Assembly (NCBI RefSeq): GCF_023502205.1
Contig: NZ_JAMFLG010000005.1
Coordinates: forward strand, 124,001 to 188,000
Length of the DNA stretch: 64,000 nucleotides
Direction of reading: 5' to 3'
Source of the DNA: Aquiflexum sp. TKW24L
GTDB taxonomy: Bacteria > Bacteroidota > Bacteroidia > Cytophagales > Cyclobacteriaceae
Shown: one piece after another, positions 27,632 to 35,749 of the stretch
Layout of the letters: each line of letters begins with the position of its first letter
How positions within the stretch are numbered: the first letter of the stretch is position 1
The notes under the pieces: generated by a model
Database searches by the model: none
Seen by the model: only the letters and a program-made list of their open reading frames with translations
Told to the model about the DNA's origin: nothing
Translations under genes and position numbers: made by a program

Positions 27632-27709
27632 TTATGTATATCCACAATGATTCCGGTAATTTAATTACCAAATATAGAGTATGGCTGGAAACCAGTATGT
27701 CCGGTTCAT

Positions 27710-27756
27710 CCGTCTTCGGTCTTCCCTGCCTACCGCAGGCAGGCGTCCCGTATAAA
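27710..27756. repeat. Dispersed GC-rich palindromic repeat, copy 1
   Basis: Core hairpin CCTGCCT-ACCGC-AGGCAGG (27725-27743) within a longer segment ending in GCGTCCCGT. The same segment occurs in inverse orientation near 48122, including the flanking CGGGACG and GGGAAG. It is an intergenic repeat in an otherwise empty 200-bp gap. Confidence 0.75.
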
Positions 27757-27830
27757 GAATAACAAAGGATTACCGACAAAGAAGCATATATCCACAATAA
27801 ACAATCACAGTTTCAAATACCTGAACATAG

Positions 27831-30107
27831 ATGACCCAAAAAATAATTAAATATATCTGGATGGTTTTTGCAGCGGGACTCTTGGGTTTCGTTTTGTTTG
27901 TCTGGGCTGTAAGCGGAAATTTCCTTGGACTTTTCGGCGAATTGCCTGATTTCAAAGAACTGGAAAACCCCCAAAGTGAATTGGCTTCGGAATTGTATTC
28001 TGCAGATGGTGTTTTGCTAGGTAATTATTTCAGAGAAAACAGAAGCCCTGTCACCTACAAGGACCTATCTGCCAACCTTGTCAATGCGCTCATTGCCACG
28101 GAAGATGTGAGGTTTGAAGACCATTCTGGAATCGATTTCCAAAGTATGGCAAGGGTACTTTTCAAGTCTATTATCCTGCAACAGGGAACAGGCGGAGGAA
28201 GTACACTCAGTCAGCAGACTGCCAAAAATCTATTTAAAACCCGTAATCTTGAATCCCAGGGAATATTGAGCAGCATCCCCGGACTGAGGATGCTCATCAT
28301 CAAAACCAAAGAATGGATCGTCGCCGCCAAGTTGGAGAAATCCTACACCAAAGAAGAAATCCTGACTTTGTACCTCAATACCTCGGAGTTTGGGAGCAAT
28401 GCCTATGGCATAAAAACCGCCGCGAAGACATTTTTCAACAAAGAACCTATAGACCTTGATATCCAGGAATCGGCCACTTTGGTGGGCCTGTTCAAAGCAC
28501 CTTCTTACTACAGTCCGGTCTTTAATCCGGACAATTCTTTGAGAAGAAGGAATACAGTGTTGGGACAGATGGAAAAATATGATTTCCTCACTGAGGCCGA
28601 ATTTGATTCCATCTCCCAAATCCCGATCGAGCTTGATTATAGAGTCGGTAATCAAAATCAAGGATTGGCGACATATTTCAGGGAAGTGATCAAGGCCGAC
28701 CTGATCAAATGGTCCAAAGAAAATCTCAAATCAGACGGTACACCTTATGATTTATTTGGTGATGGATTGAGGATCTATACCACCCTTGATAGCCGTATGC
28801 AAAGGTATGCCGAAGAGTCTGTCGATGAACACATGCGTGAGCTTCAGAAGAAATTTGAAAAAGAAATAGGTACCCGTGCCCCATGGATCGATAGCAATGG
28901 ACAGGTCATTCCTGATTTCCTAGAGACTGCTGTCAAGCGTACCGATGCGTACAGGAATCTGGTCAAGCGATATGGAAACGGCGCTGATTCGGTGGTGATC
29001 AAATTGAATGAGAAGAAAAGAATGAGGGTTTTCTCGTGGGATATGGGGGAATTGGATACCCTAATGAGTACGATGGACTCCTTGAGGCACTACAAAAAGC
29101 ACCTGCAGACAGGTTTTGTATCCATGGATCCGCACACAGGCCATATCAAGGCATGGGTAGGCGGCATCAACCACAAGCACTTCAAATTTGACCACGTGAA
29201 GCAGAGCAAAAGACAGCCCGGATCTACTTTCAAGGCCTTTGTCTATGCCGCTGCCATTGAAAACGGATATAGCCCTTGTTATTCAGTCATTGACCAACCT
29301 GTCGAAATAAATACCCCCGGCCAACCCGCCTGGAGTCCTAAAAATGCAGACGGGAAATTCACCTATGACAAAATGACGATACGTCTTGCCATGGCACAGT
29401 CTATCAACTCCATCACGGCGTTTATGATGAAGAAGCTGGGACCAAAAGTGGTCGTTGAAACTGCCCACCGACTGGGTATCACTTCTGATTTGGAAGAAGT
29501 CCCCGCACTTTCCTTGGGTACTTCCGATGTGTCGGTCTATGAAATGGTAGGTGCCATGGGCACTTTTGTCAACAAAGGGGAGCATATCGTTCCTTTCTAC
29601 ATCGACAGAATCGAAGATAAAAATGGTAACCTGTTGCAGCAATTTACCCCGAAGAAAAAACCTGCCATGAGCGAAGAGCACGCTTACCTGATGGTGTACA
29701 TGCTTCGTGGCGGTTTTGAAGAATCAAGAGGAACCTCTCAGGGTGTATCTTGGACACTGAGGGATGAGGGCAATCAGTTGGCAGGAAAAACCGGTACAAC
29801 CCAAAATGCCTCTGACGGTTGGTACATCGGGATGAGCAAAGACCTCGTGTCCGGTTCATGGGTAGGAGGAGATGACAGGGCAATCCACTTCAGAAGTTGG
29901 ATCAGCGGTCAGGGTGCTCAGACAGCAAGGCCAATTTGGGTCAAGTACATGGCCAAAGTATACGCCGACCAATCATTGGGCTATACCAAAGGACCATTCC
30001 CAAGACCTGACAGACCTCTTAGCATAGAGATCGATTGTGACAAATACGAATTGGAAAATAGCCGATTTACAGACTTCGATTACGATCAAAAGAAGAATGA
30101 TTTTTAG
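27831..30107 (+). CDS. Class A penicillin-binding protein 1A-like (transglycosylase/transpeptidase)
   Basis: A bifunctional peptidoglycan synthase, 758 residues, with one N-terminal membrane anchor. The glycosyltransferase 51 domain shows the catalytic Glu91 in ATEDVRFEDHSG and GGSTLSQQTAKNL near residue 123. The transpeptidase domain shows SxxK as QPGSTFK (nucleophile Ser465), SxN in AQSINSI and KTGT in AGKTGTTQN. The C-terminus is short, without PASTA or FN3 domains. Placed after the PorW/SprE-like gene on the same strand. Confidence 0.95.
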   Translation: MTQKIIKYIWMVFAAGLLGFVLFVWAVSGNFLGLFGELPDFKELENPQSELASELYSADGVLLGNYFRENRSPVTYKDLSANLVNALIATEDVRFEDHSGIDFQSMARVLFKSIILQQGTGGGSTLSQQTAKNLFKTRNLESQGILSSIPGLRMLIIKTKEWIVAAKLEKSYTKEEILTLYLNTSEFGSNAYGIKTAAKTFFNKEPIDLDIQESATLVGLFKAPSYYSPVFNPDNSLRRRNTVLGQMEKYDFLTEAEFDSISQIPIELDYRVGNQNQGLATYFREVIKADLIKWSKENLKSDGTPYDLFGDGLRIYTTLDSRMQRYAEESVDEHMRELQKKFEKEIGTRAPWIDSNGQVIPDFLETAVKRTDAYRNLVKRYGNGADSVVIKLNEKKRMRVFSWDMGELDTLMSTMDSLRHYKKHLQTGFVSMDPHTGHIKAWVGGINHKHFKFDHVKQSKRQPGSTFKAFVYAAAIENGYSPCYSVIDQPVEINTPGQPAWSPKNADGKFTYDKMTIRLAMAQSINSITAFMMKKLGPKVVVETAHRLGITSDLEEVPALSLGTSDVSVYEMVGAMGTFVNKGEHIVPFYIDRIEDKNGNLLQQFTPKKKPAMSEEHAYLMVYMLRGGFEESRGTSQGVSWTLRDEGNQLAGKTGTTQNASDGWYIGMSKDLVSGSWVGGDDRAIHFRSWISGQGAQTARPIWVKYMAKVYADQSLGYTKGPFPRPDRPLSIEIDCDKYELENSRFTDFDYDQKKNDF

Positions 30108-30230
30108 TCCATAGTCCACGGTCGACAGTCCACAGTGGGCAGTTTTCAGTGATCAGTATTCAGTGGTCAGATATCAGTTGGCAGTTTTCAGTGATCAGTT
30201 TTCAGTAATCTGAACTTCAAGCCAGATATT
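30108..30230 (+). repeat. Short-motif repeat tract (TCAGTGATCAGT and GTCCACAGTC families)
   Basis: Several imperfect copies of CAGTTTTCAGTGATCAGT follow a run of GTCCATAGTCCAC/GTCGACAGTCCACAG. A reverse-complement version (CTGTGGACTATGGACTGTGG) lies at 30474-30500, so the intervening 240 bp is flanked by inverted copies. Related sequence appears again at 53262-53300. Confidence 0.75.
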
Positions 30231-30534
30231 CATTGGTGATGTGGTTGTGCATGTTGATTTAAATTGGTTGGTTTAAAAATGTCCGACTCCAAAGGAGTCG
30301 CATATTTATAGACAAACGGATGATTTATAAACAAACAACCCAGTAGGGGTTGAATCATTAAACCAAATTTAATGGCATAGTCCTTTGTAAATTGAAAACA
30401 AAGATTATTCAGTAGGCATGTACTCTTTCTTGCCTCGAACAACATATAACTCGGATTGAAGTTCAATTGCAGTGGCTGTGGACTATGGACTGTGGTCTAT
30501 CGACTTTAATCCTTAAAGAAAAACCCCCAAGAAA
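30231..30534. other. Repeat-like intergenic segment upstream of uvrC
   Basis: Holds a small hairpin CGACTCC-AAA-GGAGTCG near 30284-30300 and an ACCCAGTAGGGGTT palindrome near 30338. A 78-codon minus-strand open frame (30230-30466) exists but is built from this repeat-like sequence and is not called a gene. The right end contains the inverted CTGTGGACTATGG repeat. Confidence 0.5.
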
Positions 30535-30537
30535 TTG

Positions 30538-30566
30538 AAAACAGCCTGTAACGGGGCTGTTTTTTT
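30538..30566 (+). terminator. Terminator-like hairpin just upstream of uvrC
   Basis: AACAGCC-TGTAACGG-GGCTGTT followed by T8. It ends 13 bp before the uvrC ATG, so it probably insulates the uvrC promoter from upstream transcription rather than ending a gene. Confidence 0.65.
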
Positions 30567-30574
30567 TATATTTG
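30567..30574 (+). promoter_or_regulatory. -7 promoter box of uvrC
   Basis: TATATTTG matches the Bacteroidota TAnnTTTG box exactly and is followed by CACCC and the ATG at 30580, so transcription would start at or next to the start codon (leaderless or nearly so). No good -33 TTTG was found at normal spacing. Confidence 0.5.
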
Positions 30575-30579
30575 CACCC

Positions 30580-32421
30580 ATGCAGGCATCCTCCTACCTC
30601 GTTGAAGACCACCATTCCCTTCCGGATCTGCCGGGAGTGTACAAGTATTTCAATGCCGAAAATGAACTCATCTATGTAGGCAAGGCAAAGAGCCTGAAGA
30701 AAAGAGTGGCTAGCTATTTTGTCAAAACCCTCGGCATCAATTACAAAACCAAAAGGATGGTGAAGGAAATCCGCAAGATCGAAATCACCATCGTAGACAC
30801 CGAGTTTGATGCTTTGCTGCTGGAAAATAACCTGATCAAAAAGATCCAGCCCAAGTACAACATCATGCTCAAGGATGACAAGACGTATCCTTACCTCCTG
30901 CTGACCAATGAACCTTTTCCCCGCTTATTTCCCACACGTAGGATGATCACCGGAAGGGGAACGTACTTCGGACCTTTTGCCAGTGTCAAGGGGATGAACA
31001 ATGTCCTCGAACTGATCCGCAGCATCTTTACCATCCGTACCTGCCGCCTCGACCTGAGTCCGCCCAAGATCAAAGAGAAGAAGTACAAAGTCTGCCTTGA
31101 ATACCATATTGGCAATTGCCTTGGTCCCTGCGAAGGCTTGCAGAACGAGCAGGATTATTACAAAGAGATCGAACAGGCCAAGCATATCCTCAAAGGAAAT
31201 CTGGGTGTGCCCAAGATCCACTTCAAAAAGAAAATGCAGGAAGCTGCCGAAAGCCTGGCTTTTGAGCGGGCGCACTATTTTAAAAACAAACTCGAACTTC
31301 TCGAAAAATACCAAGCCAAATCCATGGTCGCCAATCCGGCCATCCATGACCTCGATGTCTTTGGGATAGAGTCGGATGAGAAATCTGCCTATGTCAACTT
31401 CCTCAAAATCAAAAACGGCGCTGTCATCCTCACCAAAACCGTCGAACTCAAAAAGAAACTTGATGAAACGGAGGGGGAACTTCTTCTGACGGCCATCATC
31501 CGCCTACGGGATCAATTCAACTCCGAGTCACTGGAAATCATCGCCAATATTCCCCTCGAAGAGGAGTTTGAAGGACTGAACTTTGCCGTCCCAAAAATCG
31601 GGGACAAAAAGAAACTCGTCGAACTCTCCCTCAAAAACGCCAAGTACTACAAAAAGGAAAAGCTGCTTGCCTCGGGTGAAGTGCAGGACAAGAAAAACCG
31701 CGTACTCCGGCAGCTGCAATCGGACCTTTCTCTCAAGGAACTGCCCATCCACATCGAGTGCTTTGACAACTCCAATATCCAAGGCACCAATCCCGTGGCA
31801 AGCATGGTCTGCTTTATCAACGGTAAGCCGGCGAACAAAGAATACAGGCACTTCCATATCAAGACCGTCACCGGTGCAAACGACTTTGCGAGTATGAAAG
31901 AAATCGTGGGCAGACGGTATGAGCGCATCCTCGAAGAGGCAAAGCCCCTTCCCAACCTGATCGTCGTCGATGGCGGCAAGGGACAGCTGTCTTCCGCTGT
32001 GGAAGCCCTCAAGGAAATCGGCATCTATGGTCAGGTACCGATCATCGGCATCGCCAAAAGGCTTGAAGAAATCTACTTTCCGGATGACAACTACCCGCTG
32101 CATATCGACAAAAAATCCGAATCCCTGCGTCTGATCCAAAAGATCCGGGACGAGGCACACCGCTTTGCGATCACCTTCCACCGTCAGGTCCGCAGCAAAA
32201 ACGCCTTCAACACCAAGCTGACCGACATCGAAGGCATCGGCGAGAACACCGCCAACAAACTATTGAAGCACTTCCGTTCCTTCAAAAAAATCCAGGAAGC
32301 CAATATCGACGCCCTTGCCGAAGTGGTAGGCAAAGACAAAGCCGAGAAGGTTTATTTGGCGGTGAGGCCGGAGGGGGATCAAATTGATGAGAGGGAGTCA
32401 AGCTCCACAGGTGACCAGTAG
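30580..32421 (+). CDS. uvrC: Excinuclease ABC subunit C
   Basis: The dual-incision nuclease of nucleotide excision repair, 613 residues from the ATG at 30580 (an earlier frame start at 30535 would run through the terminator hairpin). The GIY-YIG nuclease is at the N-terminus (GVYKYFNAENELIYVGKAKSLKKRV), then the cysteine-containing middle region (CLEYHIGNCLGPCEG), a UVR segment, the RNase H-like nuclease (ECFDNSNIQGTNPVASMV; LIVVDGGKGQL) and a C-terminal helix-hairpin-helix pair (LTDIEGIGENTANKLL). Codon use is richer in C than in the genes downstream. Its last about 100 bp are repeated in decayed form at 34283 and 35565, marking it as an insertion site. Confidence 0.97.
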   Translation: MQASSYLVEDHHSLPDLPGVYKYFNAENELIYVGKAKSLKKRVASYFVKTLGINYKTKRMVKEIRKIEITIVDTEFDALLLENNLIKKIQPKYNIMLKDDKTYPYLLLTNEPFPRLFPTRRMITGRGTYFGPFASVKGMNNVLELIRSIFTIRTCRLDLSPPKIKEKKYKVCLEYHIGNCLGPCEGLQNEQDYYKEIEQAKHILKGNLGVPKIHFKKKMQEAAESLAFERAHYFKNKLELLEKYQAKSMVANPAIHDLDVFGIESDEKSAYVNFLKIKNGAVILTKTVELKKKLDETEGELLLTAIIRLRDQFNSESLEIIANIPLEEEFEGLNFAVPKIGDKKKLVELSLKNAKYYKKEKLLASGEVQDKKNRVLRQLQSDLSLKELPIHIECFDNSNIQGTNPVASMVCFINGKPANKEYRHFHIKTVTGANDFASMKEIVGRRYERILEEAKPLPNLIVVDGGKGQLSSAVEALKEIGIYGQVPIIGIAKRLEEIYFPDDNYPLHIDKKSESLRLIQKIRDEAHRFAITFHRQVRSKNAFNTKLTDIEGIGENTANKLLKHFRSFKKIQEANIDALAEVVGKDKAEKVYLAVRPEGDQIDERESSSTGDQ

Positions 32422-32464
32422 TTATTTAGTTTTCTTCGATTAACGCATCAACTTCGACTTTTAA

Positions 32465-32773
32465 TTAAGGAAGATGATTTGTTAGAATTGACCAAATATT
32501 CTCATCGGAAACATTGTCATAAGCATGAATAACCTGATTTCTTAATCCAATAATTGCTTTTGCATTACTGATTTTCTCAGTAAAAGAATTGTTTCGAGTA
32601 ATTATTCTGTTAACAGCTTCGCCAATAATCTCAAGATTTCTTTCGACAGCTCTTTTGAGCATTACATTATCCCTGTACTTGAAAAAATCTTTTTCTTCTT
32701 CTGGAAAAAAGCTATCAATTTCGTCGATACAGAGTTTAATATCATAAAGCCATTTAAGAATTCTCTCATCCAT
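32465..32773 (-). CDS. HEPN-domain toxin, HepT-like (DUF86)
   Basis: A 102-residue HEPN protein, a predicted RNase toxin. The RX4HXY motif is complete: Arg78, His83 and Tyr85 in LRNQVIHAYD. In characterised HepT/MntA pairs the tyrosine of this motif is AMPylated by the partner. The gene overlaps the 3' end of the nucleotidyltransferase gene by 8 bp (antitoxin first, toxin second), the usual order. It lies just after uvrC on the opposite strand, in the first accessory segment. Confidence 0.92.
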   Translation of the reverse strand: MDERILKWLYDIKLCIDEIDSFFPEEEKDFFKYRDNVMLKRAVERNLEIIGEAVNRIITRNNSFTEKISNAKAIIGLRNQVIHAYDNVSDENIWSILTNHLP

Positions 32774-33065
32774 AAATAAGGGCTTTAGATTTATTAATGG
32801 AGTTGATTAAGATTGGGTTTTTTAGAGTTTGCTCTTCTACTAAGTCAACTTCACGTCCAAATAATTTCTCCAATCTTTCCTTGAAATCCATATAGTTGTC
32901 AAAATACTTTGATAATTCAATGGGTTTAAATTTTACAAGAAAATCAATATCACTTTCTTTATTGAAGCTAGAATTTAGTGCTGAACCAAATAAGTACATC
33001 TTTTCCACATTGTACATGGAACAAAGTTTTTTTAAGTCTTCTATATTTCGGTCAACAATTCCCAT
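32766..33065 (-). CDS. Minimal nucleotidyltransferase antitoxin, MntA-like
   Basis: A 99-residue nucleotidyltransferase with the GSX10DXD motif exactly as in MNT antitoxins: Gly27-Ser28, ten residues, Asp39-Ile-Asp41 (FGSALNSSFNKESDIDFLV). It is expected to transfer AMP to the HEPN partner and neutralise it. A minus-strand TAAATTTG box (33077-33070) lies 5 bp before the ATG, so the transcript may be leaderless. Confidence 0.92.
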   Translation of the reverse strand: MGIVDRNIEDLKKLCSMYNVEKMYLFGSALNSSFNKESDIDFLVKFKPIELSKYFDNYMDFKERLEKLFGREVDLVEEQTLKNPILINSINKSKALIYG

Positions 33066-33180
33066 GAGGCAAATTTAGGCATAAAATGTACAATTTTTTG
33101 TGATGACAAAATAAACACCGGCGACCTAAGACTTCTTTTCAAACACCTCCCGCCGTCAGGTCCCCAGGTATCGTGGAAAC

Positions 33181-34086
33181 TCAATAATCCAAACGCAATT
33201 CAACCACTACCGGCAAATGATCTGATAAGATTTGGGTAGTGTCAGTGCTAATGACATTTGCTTTAGTTACTTTATCAACCAAATTTTTTGATGCAAAAAT
33301 ATAATCCAGTCGTCTTTGATCCCCATGTTCGCCTTCTTTTTCAATCAATGTTGGAAAGCTTCCTGTAAAAGCATAGGAAGAGCCACGCATCTTGGCATCA
33401 AGATCAGTGAATCCAAAATCCATAACTTCCTGGATCACTGAATAATCCAGATTACCCTGATTTAGGTTTACATCTTTGTTCTTTTTGTCCATTTCATCGA
33501 AAAAAGGTTCCAGCCTTCCATGTGCATAAAATTCCGAATCAAGTGGAGAGAGGTTATTGAAATCGCCGGCAAGGATTACTCCGGCATTTGAAGGAAGTCC
33601 TTCAACATCCTTAAGGATTTGATCTATTTCGTTTTTTCTGATTTCCCAGTTGCTGGGGTGCAAATGAATAACATAATAATATATGTCCTGTATCTTCACC
33701 CGCAGTAAGCCATGATGGAAGGCTTCCTTGATTCTGTATATATCTTCTATGGGATATCGGGAAGTAATACCGGTTGGAAATCCATCCTCTTTCAACAAGA
33801 CCGAGTAGGCATGCCCATAACTTTTGGCATCTTCAGCTAACTTTTGATGGGTATATTCATTAAGTTCCTGAAGTGATACAATATCAGGTTGTTGCCCTTT
33901 CATCCATGCAGTCCATGCCTTTTTTCTTTCCGGTACTTCAGTAAATCCATACCAGACATTGTAGCTGATAATTTTCAAATTATCGGATTTTTGATTTTCG
34001 TTTTTCCTCTCTGAATTACACGAATAGATAAAAAAAGTACATAGTACGATAATGGCTGCTGTGCTAATCTTTATAGATTGATTCAT
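33181..34086 (-). CDS. Endonuclease/exonuclease/phosphatase-family lipoprotein
   Basis: The EEP fold is seen in order: LKIISYNVWYGF (N-terminal Asn), SLQELNEY (metal-binding Glu), VIHLHPSNWEIR (His), LAGDFNNLSP (Asp/Asn pair) and the final SDHLPVVVEL (catalytic Asp-His). The ATG at 34086 starts a lipoprotein signal peptide with lipobox IYSCNS, giving 301 residues, so the enzyme is anchored outside the cytoplasm. It may hydrolyse extracellular nucleic acid, lipid or phosphate esters; the substrate is unknown. It lies between uvrC and the first decayed copy of the uvrC 3' end. Confidence 0.85.
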   Translation of the reverse strand: MNQSIKISTAAIIVLCTFFIYSCNSERKNENQKSDNLKIISYNVWYGFTEVPERKKAWTAWMKGQQPDIVSLQELNEYTHQKLAEDAKSYGHAYSVLLKEDGFPTGITSRYPIEDIYRIKEAFHHGLLRVKIQDIYYYVIHLHPSNWEIRKNEIDQILKDVEGLPSNAGVILAGDFNNLSPLDSEFYAHGRLEPFFDEMDKKNKDVNLNQGNLDYSVIQEVMDFGFTDLDAKMRGSSYAFTGSFPTLIEKEGEHGDQRRLDYIFASKNLVDKVTKANVISTDTTQILSDHLPVVVELRLDY

Positions 34087-34282
34087 GATTGAAGTAATTT
34101 TTTTGACTTGTTTTTTTAGGAATGTCAGCAATGCTTCCTGTTGCTCCATTTATTAGAATTGGTTTCATTTTCTATAAATGCTCCCCAAGGATTGTAGACC
34201 AACAATACTTGTTTTCTTTTTTCAAATACCTAAAAATACCCAATTATGTCAAAATATTCCATCCACTGATCATACAAAAAAC

Positions 34283-34389
34283 ATCGAAGACCTTGCCGAT
34301 TCGTCGGCAAAGACAAAGCCGAGAAGGTGTTTTTGGCGGTGAGGTCGGAGGGGGGTCAGGATGAGGAGAGTGGAGAAAGCTTTCTATAG
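34283..34389 (+). pseudogene. Remnant of a uvrC 3' end, copy 2
   Basis: About 105 bp closely similar to uvrC 32303-32400, including the identical stretch GGCAAAGACAAAGCCGAGAA. After a 1-bp deletion near 34301 the frame reads GKDKAEKVFLAVRSEG...ESFL then TAG, against GKDKAEKVYLAVRPEGDQ in intact uvrC. No rest of uvrC precedes it. It is best read as an older gene end displaced by inserted DNA. Confidence 0.85.
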
Positions 34390-34478
34390 GAGAAAAACTG
34401 TTATGCTCAGGGCTTTATTGTTGTTTGTTTTTTGCGTTTCTTGAGGTGAGGCAATGTCTTTTACGTGAGGTTTTGAGT

Positions 34479-35381
34479 CTATGAATTGCTAACAATTGTA
34501 CTTTTTTTAATCACTTTTTCAATAAAATTGACCTTTAAATCATTTTCTTTTTTGTAATCAGGAAAACAGCTTTTACAATTTCTGAAATTGAGAATCTCGA
34601 GGAAACTCATATCAAAATCTTTTTTATCTAAAAATTCTTTAATGCAGATTTGAATAATTACTTCATTAATTGGCTTTATATACTTCTCGTCAATTTCCCT
34701 TAATATTTTTTTTACTTCATAATCATCAACATTAGTAGGATTATATTGTATTGGATCTTTTGTATGAATTAAAAAAAATTTATTCTTGAAATATTTAATT
34801 ACCCTATTCTTTTTTTCATCTTCAAAGTAATCTTTTGCGTCCTTTAATATTGTTTCTATATTTTCTTTTAGTTCATTTAGTGTAGAATTTTCAAATTCTT
34901 CAATCCCAGAGTTGCTTAAACTTATTTGCTCAAAATCAGAAAGGTCTAGATTCAAAAATTTATATTTTGCGTTAAAATTTTTGATGCATTCTTCAATAAA
35001 GATATTTCTGTCATTGTGGAATAAATTTTTATTATCAAATGCCCAACTTCTTAAAGCCTCTGTGAGTTTATTTTCTTTTATTTTCCATGGAATATAAATG
35101 TTATCAAATTTTGATAATAGGTGTTTACAATCAGGTGTTTTATGAAAAGCTGGATTAGACTCGTATATATAAGACTTTGAGTCTTTCCAAACAACATAGT
35201 TATTCGCAATAAACTTTTGTGGATCCTTAGAGAAGAGAAAGAAAGCTGTTATATTTTCAATGTTTCTTTCACTCATAAAAAAATACTTCTGTCTAAAATG
35301 TTTTTTAACTGGATCACCAATAACTTTCCCATCAATATTTCTTAAAACAGAAAAAATTTTTTTCTTTGATATATATATCAT
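34479..35381 (-). CDS. Orphan AT-rich gene, unknown function
   Basis: Not recognised. The chosen ATG at 35381 gives 300 residues (MIYISKKKIFSVLRNIDG). The protein is rich in Lys, Asn, Phe and Ile and has two Cys/His clusters: NPAFHKTPDCKHL near residue 80 and NFRNCKSCFPDYKK near residue 270, which could bind a metal. The central part is charged and helical (ELKENIETILKDAKDYFEDEKK). No signal peptide or membrane segment is evident. Base composition is far more AT-rich than uvrC, a sign of transfer. It is bounded on both sides by decayed uvrC 3' ends, so it is accessory cargo; a defence role is a guess from position only. Confidence 0.7.
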   Translation of the reverse strand: MIYISKKKIFSVLRNIDGKVIGDPVKKHFRQKYFFMSERNIENITAFFLFSKDPQKFIANNYVVWKDSKSYIYESNPAFHKTPDCKHLLSKFDNIYIPWKIKENKLTEALRSWAFDNKNLFHNDRNIFIEECIKNFNAKYKFLNLDLSDFEQISLSNSGIEEFENSTLNELKENIETILKDAKDYFEDEKKNRVIKYFKNKFFLIHTKDPIQYNPTNVDDYEVKKILREIDEKYIKPINEVIIQICIKEFLDKKDFDMSFLEILNFRNCKSCFPDYKKENDLKVNFIEKVIKKSTIVSNS

Positions 35382-35564
35382 AAGAAAATTTAAGTTTAGG
35401 GGATAATTTAAAGCTAAGAGCAATATCTTAATTACATTTGATTTAATCTACTCAAATCTCGCTTGTCTCAATTAAATTCCCTCGATTTCCCGAACACTTA
35501 GACTTACTTCTATTAGTTCTAAATCCAATATAGACGTCACCCTGATTTTATATGAAGGTAATTT

Positions 35565-35653
35565 TCAATTCATTCTGTGCCGGAGTAGTCCTCAAAGACA
35601 AAGGCAAGAAGGTTTATTTTGCCTTAAGGACGGATGAAGATCAGAGTAAGTAG
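35565..35653 (+). pseudogene. Remnant of a uvrC 3' end, copy 3
   Basis: More diverged than copy 2. The frame reads AGVVLKDKGKKVYFALR, then TDEDQSK and a TAG stop, aligning with AEVVGKDKAEKVYLAVR then PEGDQ in uvrC. DNA identity is clear in CAAAGACAAAGGC and AAGGTTTATTT. It lies between the orphan gene and the restriction operon. Confidence 0.75.
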
Positions 35654-35749
35654 GGAGAGTGAAAATCGCTGTCAGGAGAATATCTTTTGATCTATATTGA
35701 AATTGTAAGGGTTTGGAGTGTAATTGAGTACCGTCATCCATTGCCATTT

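Noticed and set aside
30230-30466. 78-residue minus-strand gene upstream of uvrC
   Set aside because: It spans the repeat-like segment with small palindromes, and shows no motif or ribosome site.
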